DNA from: CAUZSH01 sp963582935
Lineage (GTDB): Bacteria > Pseudomonadota > Gammaproteobacteria > Francisellales > Francisellaceae
Assembly (NCBI GenBank): GCA_963582935.1
Contig: CAUZSH010000003.1
Location: 1 to 44,707 of the forward strand
Reading direction: 5' to 3'
DNA: 44,707 bases
Below, in pieces: positions 32,759-41,099 of this stretch. How positions within the stretch are numbered: position 1 is the stretch's first letter; every line of letters starts with the position of its first letter. Both the position numbers and the translations under genes were made by a program. The notes under the pieces are model-generated. The model made no database searches and was not told the origin of the DNA. It worked only from the letters and a program-made list of their open reading frames with translations.

Positions 32759-34612
32759 ATGAAAAAATTTACGCTCTTTTTACTTGCCCTATTTTTATCG
32801 TTCACAGGACAAGCCTTTGCTGCCAGCCTAGGTGGAACTTCTACCGATTGGTTTTCAAGCACCAACAACACCCATGCCACAACGCCCGCAGAGTTACGTG
32901 TCACAGCTTATGAGCACGAACACTCTATAACCCTAATTTGGGATGTCCCACAAAATTTTTACATCTATAAAGATAAGATTGATGTTTTACTAATGAACGC
33001 ACCGGATGCTAAAGTTGGACCACTTGAGTTACCCAAAGGTGAGATGAAAAATGACCCCACATTCGGAATGCAAGAAGTCTATCACCAGCAAGTGAGCACA
33101 GAAATCAAACTTTATGGCACAATCCCGAGTGACGCCTACTTAGAGGTGCGCTACCAAGGCTGTGATGGCACTATTTGTTTGCCCATGCAAAGCACGGATA
33201 TTCCGATCATCATTCAAGGAATGGCATTAAATAAATACCCCACTGCTACACCCGCTAGTGGCCAAGCCAAAAACACACCAACCAGTACGACAGAAAACAG
33301 CCTTATAAAAAACAATAGGCACGCTGAAAACATAATACCAATTGAAATACCGCAAAGTGAAACTGATTATAGTGGCTTATGGGTGTTGCTTGGGCTTGGT
33401 CTATTACTCAGCTTTACGCCTTGCGTTTTACCCATGATCCCCATCTTAACAGGACTGATTATTGGACAGGCAAAAGATAGACGAATTGTGGCTTTCTTTT
33501 TATCCTTAAGCTATGTCCTTGGCATGGCGGTGACTTATGCACTCATCGGATTATTGGTTTCCATACTAGGCGCAAGCTTTCAAGTGGCACTCCAAACCCC
33601 TATCGCCATTATTATTAGCGCTGCCATTTTCATCGCCCTTTCTCTTTCCATGTTTGGGATATTCAGTATTAATCTTTCTAGCAAGCACCAGTATTTTTTA
33701 CAAAAAATACAAGACAAGCAAATCGTTGGCACTTATATTGGCGCCTTTGTTATGGGTGTTATCGCCACGGCTATCCTTTCCCCCTGCACCAGCGCCCCTT
33801 TAATTGGCGTACTCACATACGTTGCGCAATCAGGAGACCACCTATATGGGATGCTGTCACTCTTTACCTTAGCCATCGGAATGGGCATCCCTCTTATTCT
33901 GATCGGCACCGGTTTTGGGCATTTTGTGCCACGAACCGGTACTTGGATGATACATATTAAGCAATTATTTGGCGTTATTATGCTGGGCATGGCAATTTGG
34001 GTGCTTTCTAGAATTATCCCTGAACTTGCAACGCAACTCTTGTTTGCAGCGCTCATCATTATTTATACCGTTGCAAATGGTGTTTTAGACAAGGCCACCA
34101 ACAAACTCTTGAATTTTTTTAGGGCAATTTTAATTCTATTGTTCATCTATGGTATTAGTTTATTTATTGGCGCATTAATGGGGCAACACAATTACTTTGC
34201 ACCTTTGCAACAGAACTCCCTGCCATCTGCAACCACGGCAAACCAATCGATAAAACCTGACACCATCACAGTCAAATCCGTCAACGCATTAGAGCAACAA
34301 ATAGCGACCTTACAGCAAAGCCACTCTCTCATTCTCGTTGACTACTACGCCAGCTGGTGTGCAAGTTGCCATGTTCTCAGTCGCGTTTTAAATAGCGCAA
34401 CGATTCAAGAATATTTTATAAAAAATAATATCGCTCTGGTCAAAGCAGATGTCAGTGAATATGGTTCAGAAACAACGGCATTACTCAAACATTATAATGT
34501 ACTTGGAATGCCAACACTTGTGCTGTTAAGCAACCAAGGAAAAGAAATTCGCCGACATTCTGGCGAATTAAGCGCAGATGCATCCATTCAATTTTTAACG
34601 CCTGCCAAATAA
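32759..34612 (+). CDS. dsbD: Thiol:disulfide interchange protein DsbD
   Basis: DsbD carries electrons from cytoplasmic thioredoxin across the inner membrane to periplasmic DsbC, DsbG and cytochrome c maturation proteins. The 617-residue protein has a signal peptide (cleavage near AFA-ASL), an N-terminal alpha domain with the redox pair C135/C140 (GCDGTICLPM), a central eight-helix membrane domain with C221 (SFTPCVLPMIP) and C342 (LSPCTSAP), and a C-terminal thioredoxin domain with WCASC (C533/C536). All three cysteine pairs are intact, so the enzyme should be complete. The ribosome binding site is not obvious. Confidence 0.96.
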   Translation: MKKFTLFLLALFLSFTGQAFAASLGGTSTDWFSSTNNTHATTPAELRVTAYEHEHSITLIWDVPQNFYIYKDKIDVLLMNAPDAKVGPLELPKGEMKNDPTFGMQEVYHQQVSTEIKLYGTIPSDAYLEVRYQGCDGTICLPMQSTDIPIIIQGMALNKYPTATPASGQAKNTPTSTTENSLIKNNRHAENIIPIEIPQSETDYSGLWVLLGLGLLLSFTPCVLPMIPILTGLIIGQAKDRRIVAFFLSLSYVLGMAVTYALIGLLVSILGASFQVALQTPIAIIISAAIFIALSLSMFGIFSINLSSKHQYFLQKIQDKQIVGTYIGAFVMGVIATAILSPCTSAPLIGVLTYVAQSGDHLYGMLSLFTLAIGMGIPLILIGTGFGHFVPRTGTWMIHIKQLFGVIMLGMAIWVLSRIIPELATQLLFAALIIIYTVANGVLDKATNKLLNFFRAILILLFIYGISLFIGALMGQHNYFAPLQQNSLPSATTANQSIKPDTITVKSVNALEQQIATLQQSHSLILVDYYASWCASCHVLSRVLNSATIQEYFIKNNIALVKADVSEYGSETTALLKHYNVLGMPTLVLLSNQGKEIRRHSGELSADASIQFLTPAK

Positions 34613-34627
34613 AACCATTGTAAAAGC

Positions 34628-34656
34628 TTTGCATTAAGGCCTTTTACTGCTAGAAT
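34628..34656 (+). promoter_or_regulatory. Candidate distal promoter for rne
   Basis: TTTGCA (34628-34633) and TAGAAT (34651-34656) boxes are separated by 17 bases. Transcription from here would give an rne leader of about 325 bases, similar to the long autoregulatory leader known for E. coli rne. Visual match only. Confidence 0.4.
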
Positions 34657-34662
34657 CTTCGA

Positions 34663-34989
34663 GGATTATAAGTGCCAATAGACGTGTCAGCGCTGTCATT
34701 AATATACAGATAAGACTGGATAAGTTTAACGCTAGAGTACTAGCTAGGCCTAATCATAAATAAGTATGAATGCTTAACACGGCATACAGAATAGATTTTT
34801 AAAGATTTGAAATTAGAGTTCCGTTTGCACAGCTTAGCGTGTAGACATAGCTGAAAAACAACAAGAACAAAGATCCAGCTATAACCCCAACTATTTGTTT
34901 TTTATAGCAATAAATAGTTGCTAATCAACGCTATTCTATGCCTTTAAGTATTTATTACTTTTGTATAAATACCACAAAGGAAACACATA
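34663..34989 (+). promoter_or_regulatory. Long structured rne leader (putative 5' UTR)
   Basis: The 377 bases between dsbD and rne hold no gene. Three clear stem-loops are visible: GCTAG/CTAGC (34731-34744), CAGCT/AGCTG (34830-34853) and a perfect 9-bp CAACTATTT/AAATAGTTG stem with a U-rich 15-base loop (34888-34920). In E. coli a structured leader of about 360 bases lets RNase E control its own mRNA decay. The same role is likely here by position and structure, but sequence similarity is not claimed. Confidence 0.5.
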
Positions 34990-37713
34990 ATGAGAAAAAT
35001 GTTAATCAATGCAACCGAGCCTGAAGAGACTCGAATTGCAATCACGAAAGACAATAAACTGTTTGATTTAGACATTGAAAACGTTGATCACGAACAGAAA
35101 AAAGCGAATATCTATAAGGCAAAAATATCCCGTATTGAACCTAGTCTAAATGCCATCTTTGTCAGTTATGGCGAAGAAAAAAATGGTTTTCTCCCCTTTA
35201 AAGAGGTCTCTCCAGAATATTTCAGTCGCCCTCATGACGAAAATGATGATAACCCACCTATGCAGGAACTGCTTAAAGTTGGGCAAGAAATCATTGTTCA
35301 GATCAACAAAGAAGAGCGTGGCACCAAGGGTGCTGCTCTGACCACATTTATCACTCTTGCAGGATGCTATCTTGTCTTAATGCCAAATAACCCACAAGCA
35401 GGTGGCATTTCAAGACGCATTGAGGGTGAAGAAAGACAGAAACTAAAAGCCTTAATGAATGCTTTAAGCATCCCTGAAGAAATGGGTATTATCATTAGAA
35501 CTGCGGGCGTTGATCGAACTCCTGAAGAAATACAATGGGATCTTGATGTTCTTCTAAAGCTATGGGAAACCATTCAAACAGCGACATCCGACAAACCAGC
35601 CCCTTTCTTGATTCATCGTGAAAGCGACATCATGATCCGTGCTATTCGCGATTATCTCCGTGAAGATATCACTGAAATCATCATTGACACTAAAGAATGC
35701 TATGAAGACGTGAAGCGCCAACTGACACTTTTAAGACCTGATTTTGTTGAAAGATTGGTTCACTTTGAAGGCTCTACACCATTGTTTTCAAAAATGGAAA
35801 TTGAAAGCCAAATTGAATCCGCCTATCAACGTGAAGTCAAGCTTCCTTCTGGTGGTTCTATCGTTATTGACGCAACCGAAGCGCTCACCGCGATTGATGT
35901 CAACTCAGCAAAAGCCACACGTCGTGACAACATTGAAGAAACTGCGTTTCATACTAACATTGAGGCCGCTGAAGAAGTTGCTCGTCAGATGAAGCTTCGT
36001 GATATTGGTGGATTGATTATCATTGATTTCATTGATATGAGTTCTAGTCAAAACCAAAAGAAAGTAGAAGAAACACTTTCAACGATTCTCCAACATGATC
36101 GTGCAAAAATACAAATGACGCGTATTTCAAGATTTGGCTTAGTTGAGATTTCTCGCCAAAGAATGCGCCCTTCACTCGGTGAATCAAACACCATGGCTTG
36201 CCCTCGATGCGAAGGTCAGGGCATCATCCGCTCAACCCCATCATTAGGCTTATCTATCTTACGTCTAATTGAAGAGGAAGCCTTAAAAGACAAAACCAAT
36301 GAAGTCCGCGTACAACTACCCGTTTCTGTTGCGACATTCTTATTGAATGAGAAACGCCAAAGCATTAACGAGCTAGAGTATAAATTACAATGCAAAATAG
36401 TATTGATCCCAAATAGCAATTTAGAAACTCCACATTACAATATTCAAAGAATTTATGGCGAAGTCTATAACGCAAGCCGCCCAAGCTTTGATCTTATTGA
36501 GCAAAAGAATGACCAAGCAGAAGCTTATACACCTAAAAAAGCGCCTGCAAAACAACAAGCAGCCGTTAAATCACAAGTTGTGGCTGCCCCACAAAAAAAT
36601 ACAGGAACAGAAGGTATGTTTACAAAATTCATTAAATCCATTTTTAGTGCTGAAAAAGACACAACTAAAGACAAGAAACCTGCACAAAAAACACAGCAAA
36701 AACAGGCAAACACTAACCAAAGAAATGATAACCGCAATGACCGTAACCGCAATCAAAGTGCACAAGGTCAAAGAAATCGCAATGACCGCAACCAAAATAA
36801 TCGTCGCGATGACAACCGTGGCGAACGAAAGGATAGCAGAGATAACCGCAATGACCGTAACCGCAATCAAAGTGCACAAGGTCAAAACCAAAGAAACAAG
36901 GGGCCTCAACAGCGTCGTAACCAGCCAAACAAACAAGACAATCAGGGAAATCGAAGCAACATTCATCGCAGTGAAGAAGTCATCGACATTTCAGCGCTAA
37001 AAGAAAAATCTCAAGCTGAAGCCGCCGCTAAAGCACCAAAACCTACTCCAGTTGCTGAAGTGGCACCTGTGCAAACAAAACCAGTTATTGTGAATCCACA
37101 AGACAAGATTTCACCAATGGTGAAAGACGTGCTTGAAAAATGCCAAACTTTAGCTACTGATAATGCCAAGCAAGTTGAAACAAAAGTAAAATCAACGGAT
37201 GCGCCAAAGTACATCAAACCGGTCATCGTTGAACTTTCTTTAGATGCTTTGAAAAAAGAACAGGCCGAAGAGGTTGCTAAAAAAGAAGCGCGTCGTCTTG
37301 AGAATGAAGCAAAAAGAAAGGCAAAGCGTGAAGCTGAAAAACGAGCCGAGCTAGATGCTGAAGCCGCAACCAAAGCTGCTGCAGCGAAAGAAAAAAGCGA
37401 AACGCCTGAAACAGCACCAACACTTCAACACAATGCAGCAGCTAACCCAGAACAGCAGGCTTATGTTTCCACTGAAGAAACCGCACAACAAGTCGAAACC
37501 ATTGTAATTGAAACAGCTGAGTCAATCCCAACGGTTGAAGAGACAACACCAGTCTTTGTTGTCGAAGAAAATCAAACCCAAGAGCCTGTAACTGCAGAAG
37601 CGACTCAAGAAGGTAATGCGGAAGGCGATAAGCCATCAAACAAAAAACGCACGATAAGCCCCTTTCCTCGTCGCCCAGCAACACCAACAAAGTTTGATGA
37701 GCAAAGCGACTAA
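34990..37713 (+). CDS. rne: Ribonuclease E
   Basis: RNase E is the main endonuclease of mRNA decay and rRNA/tRNA processing. In 907 residues it shows the N-terminal MRKMLINATEPEETRIAI, an S1 RNA-binding domain (about 36-120), the DNase I-like catalytic domain with metal-binding D303 and D346, and the Zn-link CPRC (C404, C407), identical in numbering to E. coli. After about residue 520 comes a disordered scaffold: an N/R/Q/D-rich arginine-rich RNA-binding stretch (about 575-655), then an alanine/glutamate-rich coiled region and an acidic tail ending RTISPFPRRPATP. AAGGA lies 8 bases before the ATG. Confidence 0.97.
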   Translation: MRKMLINATEPEETRIAITKDNKLFDLDIENVDHEQKKANIYKAKISRIEPSLNAIFVSYGEEKNGFLPFKEVSPEYFSRPHDENDDNPPMQELLKVGQEIIVQINKEERGTKGAALTTFITLAGCYLVLMPNNPQAGGISRRIEGEERQKLKALMNALSIPEEMGIIIRTAGVDRTPEEIQWDLDVLLKLWETIQTATSDKPAPFLIHRESDIMIRAIRDYLREDITEIIIDTKECYEDVKRQLTLLRPDFVERLVHFEGSTPLFSKMEIESQIESAYQREVKLPSGGSIVIDATEALTAIDVNSAKATRRDNIEETAFHTNIEAAEEVARQMKLRDIGGLIIIDFIDMSSSQNQKKVEETLSTILQHDRAKIQMTRISRFGLVEISRQRMRPSLGESNTMACPRCEGQGIIRSTPSLGLSILRLIEEEALKDKTNEVRVQLPVSVATFLLNEKRQSINELEYKLQCKIVLIPNSNLETPHYNIQRIYGEVYNASRPSFDLIEQKNDQAEAYTPKKAPAKQQAAVKSQVVAAPQKNTGTEGMFTKFIKSIFSAEKDTTKDKKPAQKTQQKQANTNQRNDNRNDRNRNQSAQGQRNRNDRNQNNRRDDNRGERKDSRDNRNDRNRNQSAQGQNQRNKGPQQRRNQPNKQDNQGNRSNIHRSEEVIDISALKEKSQAEAAAKAPKPTPVAEVAPVQTKPVIVNPQDKISPMVKDVLEKCQTLATDNAKQVETKVKSTDAPKYIKPVIVELSLDALKKEQAEEVAKKEARRLENEAKRKAKREAEKRAELDAEAATKAAAAKEKSETPETAPTLQHNAAANPEQQAYVSTEETAQQVETIVIETAESIPTVEETTPVFVVEENQTQEPVTAEATQEGNAEGDKPSNKKRTISPFPRRPATPTKFDEQSD
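36727..36886 (+). repeat. Two 46-bp direct repeats within the RNase E arginine-rich region
   Basis: The bases at 36727-36772 recur exactly at 36841-36886, a period of 114 bases (38 codons), so the repeat is in frame. Each copy encodes DNRNDRNRNQSAQGQ. A looser third version lies between them (around 36775-36825). This looks like a recent in-frame duplication that lengthened the RNA-binding linker. Confidence 0.85.
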
Positions 37714-37739
37714 GTAAGTTTAATCTTCCAAACCTTTAG

Positions 37740-37776
37740 AGCCTAATTTTCATATTATTTGAAATTAGGCTTTTTT
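37740..37776 (+). terminator. Intrinsic terminator of rne
   Basis: A perfect 10-bp stem AGCCTAATTT/AAATTAGGCT with a 12-base loop is followed directly by a run of T, 27 bases after the rne stop codon. Confidence 0.85.
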
Positions 37777-37864
37777 GTGCCCGAAACTTAATTCCTAAAA
37801 ATGGGGAATTCCCCATAGATCTAGCCGAGCATATCGGTAAACCCTATCATAAAAAATGCAAAAA

Positions 37865-37888
37865 AAAGCCTGATCAATGTCAGGCTTT
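37865..37888 (-). terminator. Intrinsic terminator of rpoZ
   Basis: AAAGCCTGA/TCAGGCTTT forms a 9-bp stem with a 6-base loop. On the minus strand it is followed by a run of eight T (plus-strand A at 37860-37867), placing it as the terminator of rpoZ, which ends 24 bases earlier. It may also back up rne termination from the other side. Confidence 0.8.
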
Positions 37889-37912
37889 CTGTTTATTTAT
37901 ATTTGCAATAAC

Positions 37913-38125
37913 TTAGTAGTCATCACCTTCATCTAAATATGAAGGACCAATTTTACCATCAGCAATTTCACGAAGTGCCACAACAGTTGGTTTATCATTA
38001 TCCCACTCAACCTCTGGCTCAACACCCGATTCGCTTAACGCGCGCGCACGCTTAGAAGCTAAAATAATTAATTGAAAACGATTGTCCACCTTAGTCAAAC
38101 AATCTTCTATCGTTACACGAGCCAT
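37913..38125 (-). CDS. rpoZ: RNA polymerase omega subunit
   Basis: The 70-residue protein has the omega signature ARVTIEDCLTKVDNRFQLIILASKRARAL, followed by KPTVVALREIADGKI. Omega helps fold and assemble the beta-prime subunit and forms part of the ppGpp site. It is shorter than the 91-residue E. coli protein but within the range of the family. It has its own promoter and terminator and appears monocistronic; spoT or gmk, frequent neighbours elsewhere, are absent. AAGG precedes the ATG. Confidence 0.95.
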   Translation of the reverse strand: MARVTIEDCLTKVDNRFQLIILASKRARALSESGVEPEVEWDNDKPTVVALREIADGKIGPSYLDEGDDY

Positions 38126-38157
38126 AACTCTGCCTTATCATGAAAATATATCCTAGC

Positions 38158-38186
38158 ATTCTAACGAATTATAAGGAATATGCCAA
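38158..38186 (-). promoter_or_regulatory. Probable sigma-70 promoter of rpoZ
   Basis: On the minus strand TTGGCA and TAGAAT boxes are exactly 17 bases apart, with the -10 box 32 bases before the rpoZ start codon. This is one of the best promoter matches in the window. Confidence 0.6.
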
Positions 38187-38223
38187 GCTATACATAGTCC
38201 AATCCAAACTACCTACTTCTATA

Positions 38224-38886
38224 TCAGCCCTCTTTTTTAATAAAATAACCCACACCTCGAACCGTGCGGATCAATTTATTGCCTAATTTTTTCCTAATAT
38301 GATGAATATGTACTTCCAAAGCATTGGAGTCCACATCCTCATTCCAGCCATATAATTTTTCATCTAGCTTTGATTTTGAGACCACTTTGCCCACGCTTTC
38401 AAGAAGATGGCAAAACACATCAAATTCACGTCGAGATAGATTCACTGATTCGCCCGATTTTGTTACCGTATGGGATGCTGGGTTCACTTCAATATCTTCA
38501 TACTTAATGATTGGGTCTGAACGGCCAGAAGAACGCCTCACTAATGCTCTTAAACGGGCACACAATTCTGAGAGATCAAAAGGTTTTGTTAAATAATCGT
38601 CAGCACCAGCATCAAGCCCTCTCACACGATCATCTATTTCATCTCTAGCAGTTAAAAGTAAAATGGGTGTCGCGCATGACTTTTTACGCACCTTATTTAA
38701 CAATGTGATACCGTCTTGCCCAGGCAAACCAATATCTAAAACTGCAATGTCAAAATCATTCATCAGTAAGGCACCTTCACCTTCTAATCCGTCTCGCACT
38801 AGGTCAACCGTGAAGCCATTTTGTTTTAGCCCCTCACTGATACCCTCCCCCAACATGATGTCATCTTCTACGACTAAAACGCGCAT
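38224..38886 (-). CDS. OmpR/PhoB-family response regulator (PmrA/QseB-like), orphan
   Basis: The 220-residue regulator has a receiver domain with the acidic pocket E7/D8/D9, phosphorylation site D51 (VLDIGLPGQDG), T79 and K101 (TKPFDL), followed by a winged-helix DNA-binding domain (about 125-218) with the SRREFDVFCHLLES and VEVHIHHIRKKL-type segments. It most resembles the PmrA/QseB/TctD group. No sensor kinase is adjacent: upstream is the LprI-like gene 9 bases away, and downstream is rpoZ with its own promoter. The partner kinase must be elsewhere. It may be co-transcribed with gacA-uvrC. Confidence 0.9.
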   Translation of the reverse strand: MRVLVVEDDIMLGEGISEGLKQNGFTVDLVRDGLEGEGALLMNDFDIAVLDIGLPGQDGITLLNKVRKKSCATPILLLTARDEIDDRVRGLDAGADDYLTKPFDLSELCARLRALVRRSSGRSDPIIKYEDIEVNPASHTVTKSGESVNLSRREFDVFCHLLESVGKVVSKSKLDEKLYGWNEDVDSNALEVHIHHIRKKLGNKLIRTVRGVGYFIKKEG

Positions 38887-38895
38887 GTCATTCCC

Positions 38896-39245
38896 TTATA
38901 AACTCAATTGATCTACCCATAATTCTGTCATATCTACATAATAATAGCCATAACTTGCAGAGCGAAAAGTACCTCCTTGATAGCGTTCTGAGGCAAATTC
39001 ACAAAACGATTCTCGATAAGACTTTAAGGTTTCAAATTGTTCTTTTATTTTTTCCTTTGAATAGGCAGGATTACTCAACAGCTCAAGCATAATTCCTGCT
39101 AATTTTTGATCTAAAGCCACCATCTTCTCTTTCAAACAGAGATTCATCTCCATCTGTGTTGGCATTTTTCTGCAATCTTTTGCATAGGCAAAAGGAAAAG
39201 CAAAAAAATCGCACCCACTAGAAATAACTTTATTAATATCCTCAT
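38896..39245 (-). pseudogene. LprI-like (DUF1311) secreted protein, frameshifted in the signal peptide
   Basis: From 39193 downward the frame encodes AYAKDCRKMPTQMEMNLCLK and later LKSYRESFCEFASERYQGGT, the DUF1311/LprI pattern (DC...TQ.EMN.C ... W/Y..YR..FC). Lysozyme-inhibitor activity is known for mycobacterial LprI only. A good start, ATG at 39245 with GGAG 9 bases upstream and overlapping the uvrC stop, begins MRILIKLFLVGAIF in a different frame. One more T in the seven-T run (plus A at 39202-39208) would join them as MRILIKLFLVGAIFFAFPFAYA-KDC, an ideal signal peptide, for a 116-residue protein. Sequencing error, real mutation or slippage are all possible. Confidence 0.72.
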
Positions 39246-41077
39246 TTTAAGCTTCTCCAAATCAATTCAGCTAATTTTTTACTAATACCATCTGCCTTTT
39301 GAATCTCATCTATAGAGGCTTTCTCTAATTCCTGCCAACCGCCAAAATGCATTAAAATAGATTTTTTTCTTTTTGCGCCCACGCCTGGAATATCGTCTAA
39401 AATAGATTTTTTTCTTTGCTTCGCCACCGCTCCCCGCTGCCCTGTAATGGCAAAACGATGTGATTCATCTCTGATATGTCTCAATAATAGAAATGCGGGT
39501 CGTCCCTCAGGAAGACGCAAAGGTGGCTCCCCTAGATCATAATAAATGTCTTCATTCCCAGACACTCTTTCAGGGCCTTTCCCTAAACTCAGTAATGTCA
39601 CCTTCTGGCGAAGTTTCATTTCCACCAAGACATCATGCGCCTGTTTGAACTGCCCTTTACCTCCATCAATGACCATCATATCTGGGAGGCTTTCCTCCTG
39701 AACAGCACTATTAAGTCTACGTGTTACTGCCTGCTTAATCGCAGCATAATCATCTCCTGGAGTAATACCTGAAATATTAAATTTGCGATAACAAGATTTA
39801 TTGATACCTCTCTCATCCATCACCACACATGATGCGACAGAAGCCTCTCCTTGAAAATGACTAATATCAAAGCATTCAATCCGCTTAGGTCGCTGAGATA
39901 GCCCTAACACCTCAACCAAATCATCTAAACGTTGCTCATGATTTAATTTGCCTGACATCCGGGAGGCTAGCTTTTGTTTTGCATTTAACAATGCTAATTT
40001 TTGCAACCTTGCCTTCGTTTCTCTTGGGTGATAAATCCATGAAATATTTTTACCTGCCCTTAGACTAATAGAGCTTAATAAGTCTGCATCAATCGTAGAA
40101 GCCACTGGTAGTATGACTTGTTTCGGCCACATGCTTCTTAACTCATTGGAAAAATAGTAATGGCTTAGTAGTGATCCTAACACTTGATCATCTTCATCCA
40201 TATCTTTTAGCTTCACAAACCAATGCTGATCGCCTACAACCTTACCATTTAACACTTGAAGCATCACCACAACATACTCAAAACCTATATTTGCAACGGC
40301 AAAGACTTCCATCAATCCATCTTCATCCGTATCAACAGATTGTTGCTCTTGCAATTTCCGAAGCAAAATTAACTGATCTCGGTAGGTACTTGCCAACTCA
40401 TATTTTTCAAGCTCTGCAGCTCGCTCCATCTTGAGTGAGACATCTTCTAGCACCACCCTCAACTGTCCATTTAAAAACCGATCAAGCAAAGCGACTTGAT
40501 CTTGGTAATCCTCTTGGCTAACATAGCCGACACAGGGCGCCATACAACGCTTTATTTGATACTGGAGACAAGGTCTCGTCCGGGCACGATAGTAGCTATC
40601 TTGGCATTGCCGTATGGGAAATATTTTTTGCAGCAATGATAAAGTATCCTTGACGGATGATAGCGACACATAAGGACCGAAGTATTTATCCGTTGCTTTT
40701 ACTTTCCCTCTGAACCCATATACTCTTGGAAAGGAATGCCTGCTTACTACAAGGTACGGATAACTTTTGTCATCTTTAAATAAGATATTATATCGAGGTT
40801 TATATTTTTTGATCAGAGTGCTTTCTAAAAGAAATGCTTCGTAGTCACTATGGGTAACGGTTATTTCAACACGCTCAATCAATGCAACCAATTGCATTGA
40901 TTTGCGATCTTTTGCTGTTTTTTGAAAATAGCTACTGACCCTTTTTTTTAGGTTTTTAGCTTTACCGATATAAATAATTTTTTGGTGTTGATCTATCATG
41001 CGATAAACACCAGGGTGTGTTGTAAGATTTTCAAGAAATGAAGTTATATCAAAAAGATGCTTTGGCGTAATATCCAT
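39242..41077 (-). CDS. uvrC: UvrABC excinuclease subunit C
   Basis: UvrC makes both incisions around DNA lesions in nucleotide excision repair. At 611 residues it matches E. coli length. It has the N-terminal GIY-YIG nuclease domain (TTHPGVYRMIDQHQKIIYIGKAKNLKKRV), the cysteine-rich RPCLQYQIKRCMAPCVG segment, a UVR domain, the RNase H-like 3' domain (ECFDISHFQGEASVASCVV, MMVIDGGKGQ) and C-terminal helix-hairpin-helix motifs (IPGVGAKRKKSILMHFGG). The ATG at 41077 is chosen over an upstream TTG inside gacA. It follows gacA by 22 bases, the classical gacA/uvrY-uvrC pair. Confidence 0.95.
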   Translation of the reverse strand: MDITPKHLFDITSFLENLTTHPGVYRMIDQHQKIIYIGKAKNLKKRVSSYFQKTAKDRKSMQLVALIERVEITVTHSDYEAFLLESTLIKKYKPRYNILFKDDKSYPYLVVSRHSFPRVYGFRGKVKATDKYFGPYVSLSSVKDTLSLLQKIFPIRQCQDSYYRARTRPCLQYQIKRCMAPCVGYVSQEDYQDQVALLDRFLNGQLRVVLEDVSLKMERAAELEKYELASTYRDQLILLRKLQEQQSVDTDEDGLMEVFAVANIGFEYVVVMLQVLNGKVVGDQHWFVKLKDMDEDDQVLGSLLSHYYFSNELRSMWPKQVILPVASTIDADLLSSISLRAGKNISWIYHPRETKARLQKLALLNAKQKLASRMSGKLNHEQRLDDLVEVLGLSQRPKRIECFDISHFQGEASVASCVVMDERGINKSCYRKFNISGITPGDDYAAIKQAVTRRLNSAVQEESLPDMMVIDGGKGQFKQAHDVLVEMKLRQKVTLLSLGKGPERVSGNEDIYYDLGEPPLRLPEGRPAFLLLRHIRDESHRFAITGQRGAVAKQRKKSILDDIPGVGAKRKKSILMHFGGWQELEKASIDEIQKADGISKKLAELIWRSLK

Positions 41078-41099
41078 AACATTTATAAACCATAAAAGG

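Noticed and set aside
36727..36886. Regular repeats that might suggest a CRISPR array.
   Set aside because: Only two exact copies, in frame within rne, with coding sequence between them.
36571..36966. Long open frames on the strand opposite the rne scaffold region.
   Set aside because: They mirror the biased codons of the N/R/Q-rich repeat and have no start signals; shadows of rne.
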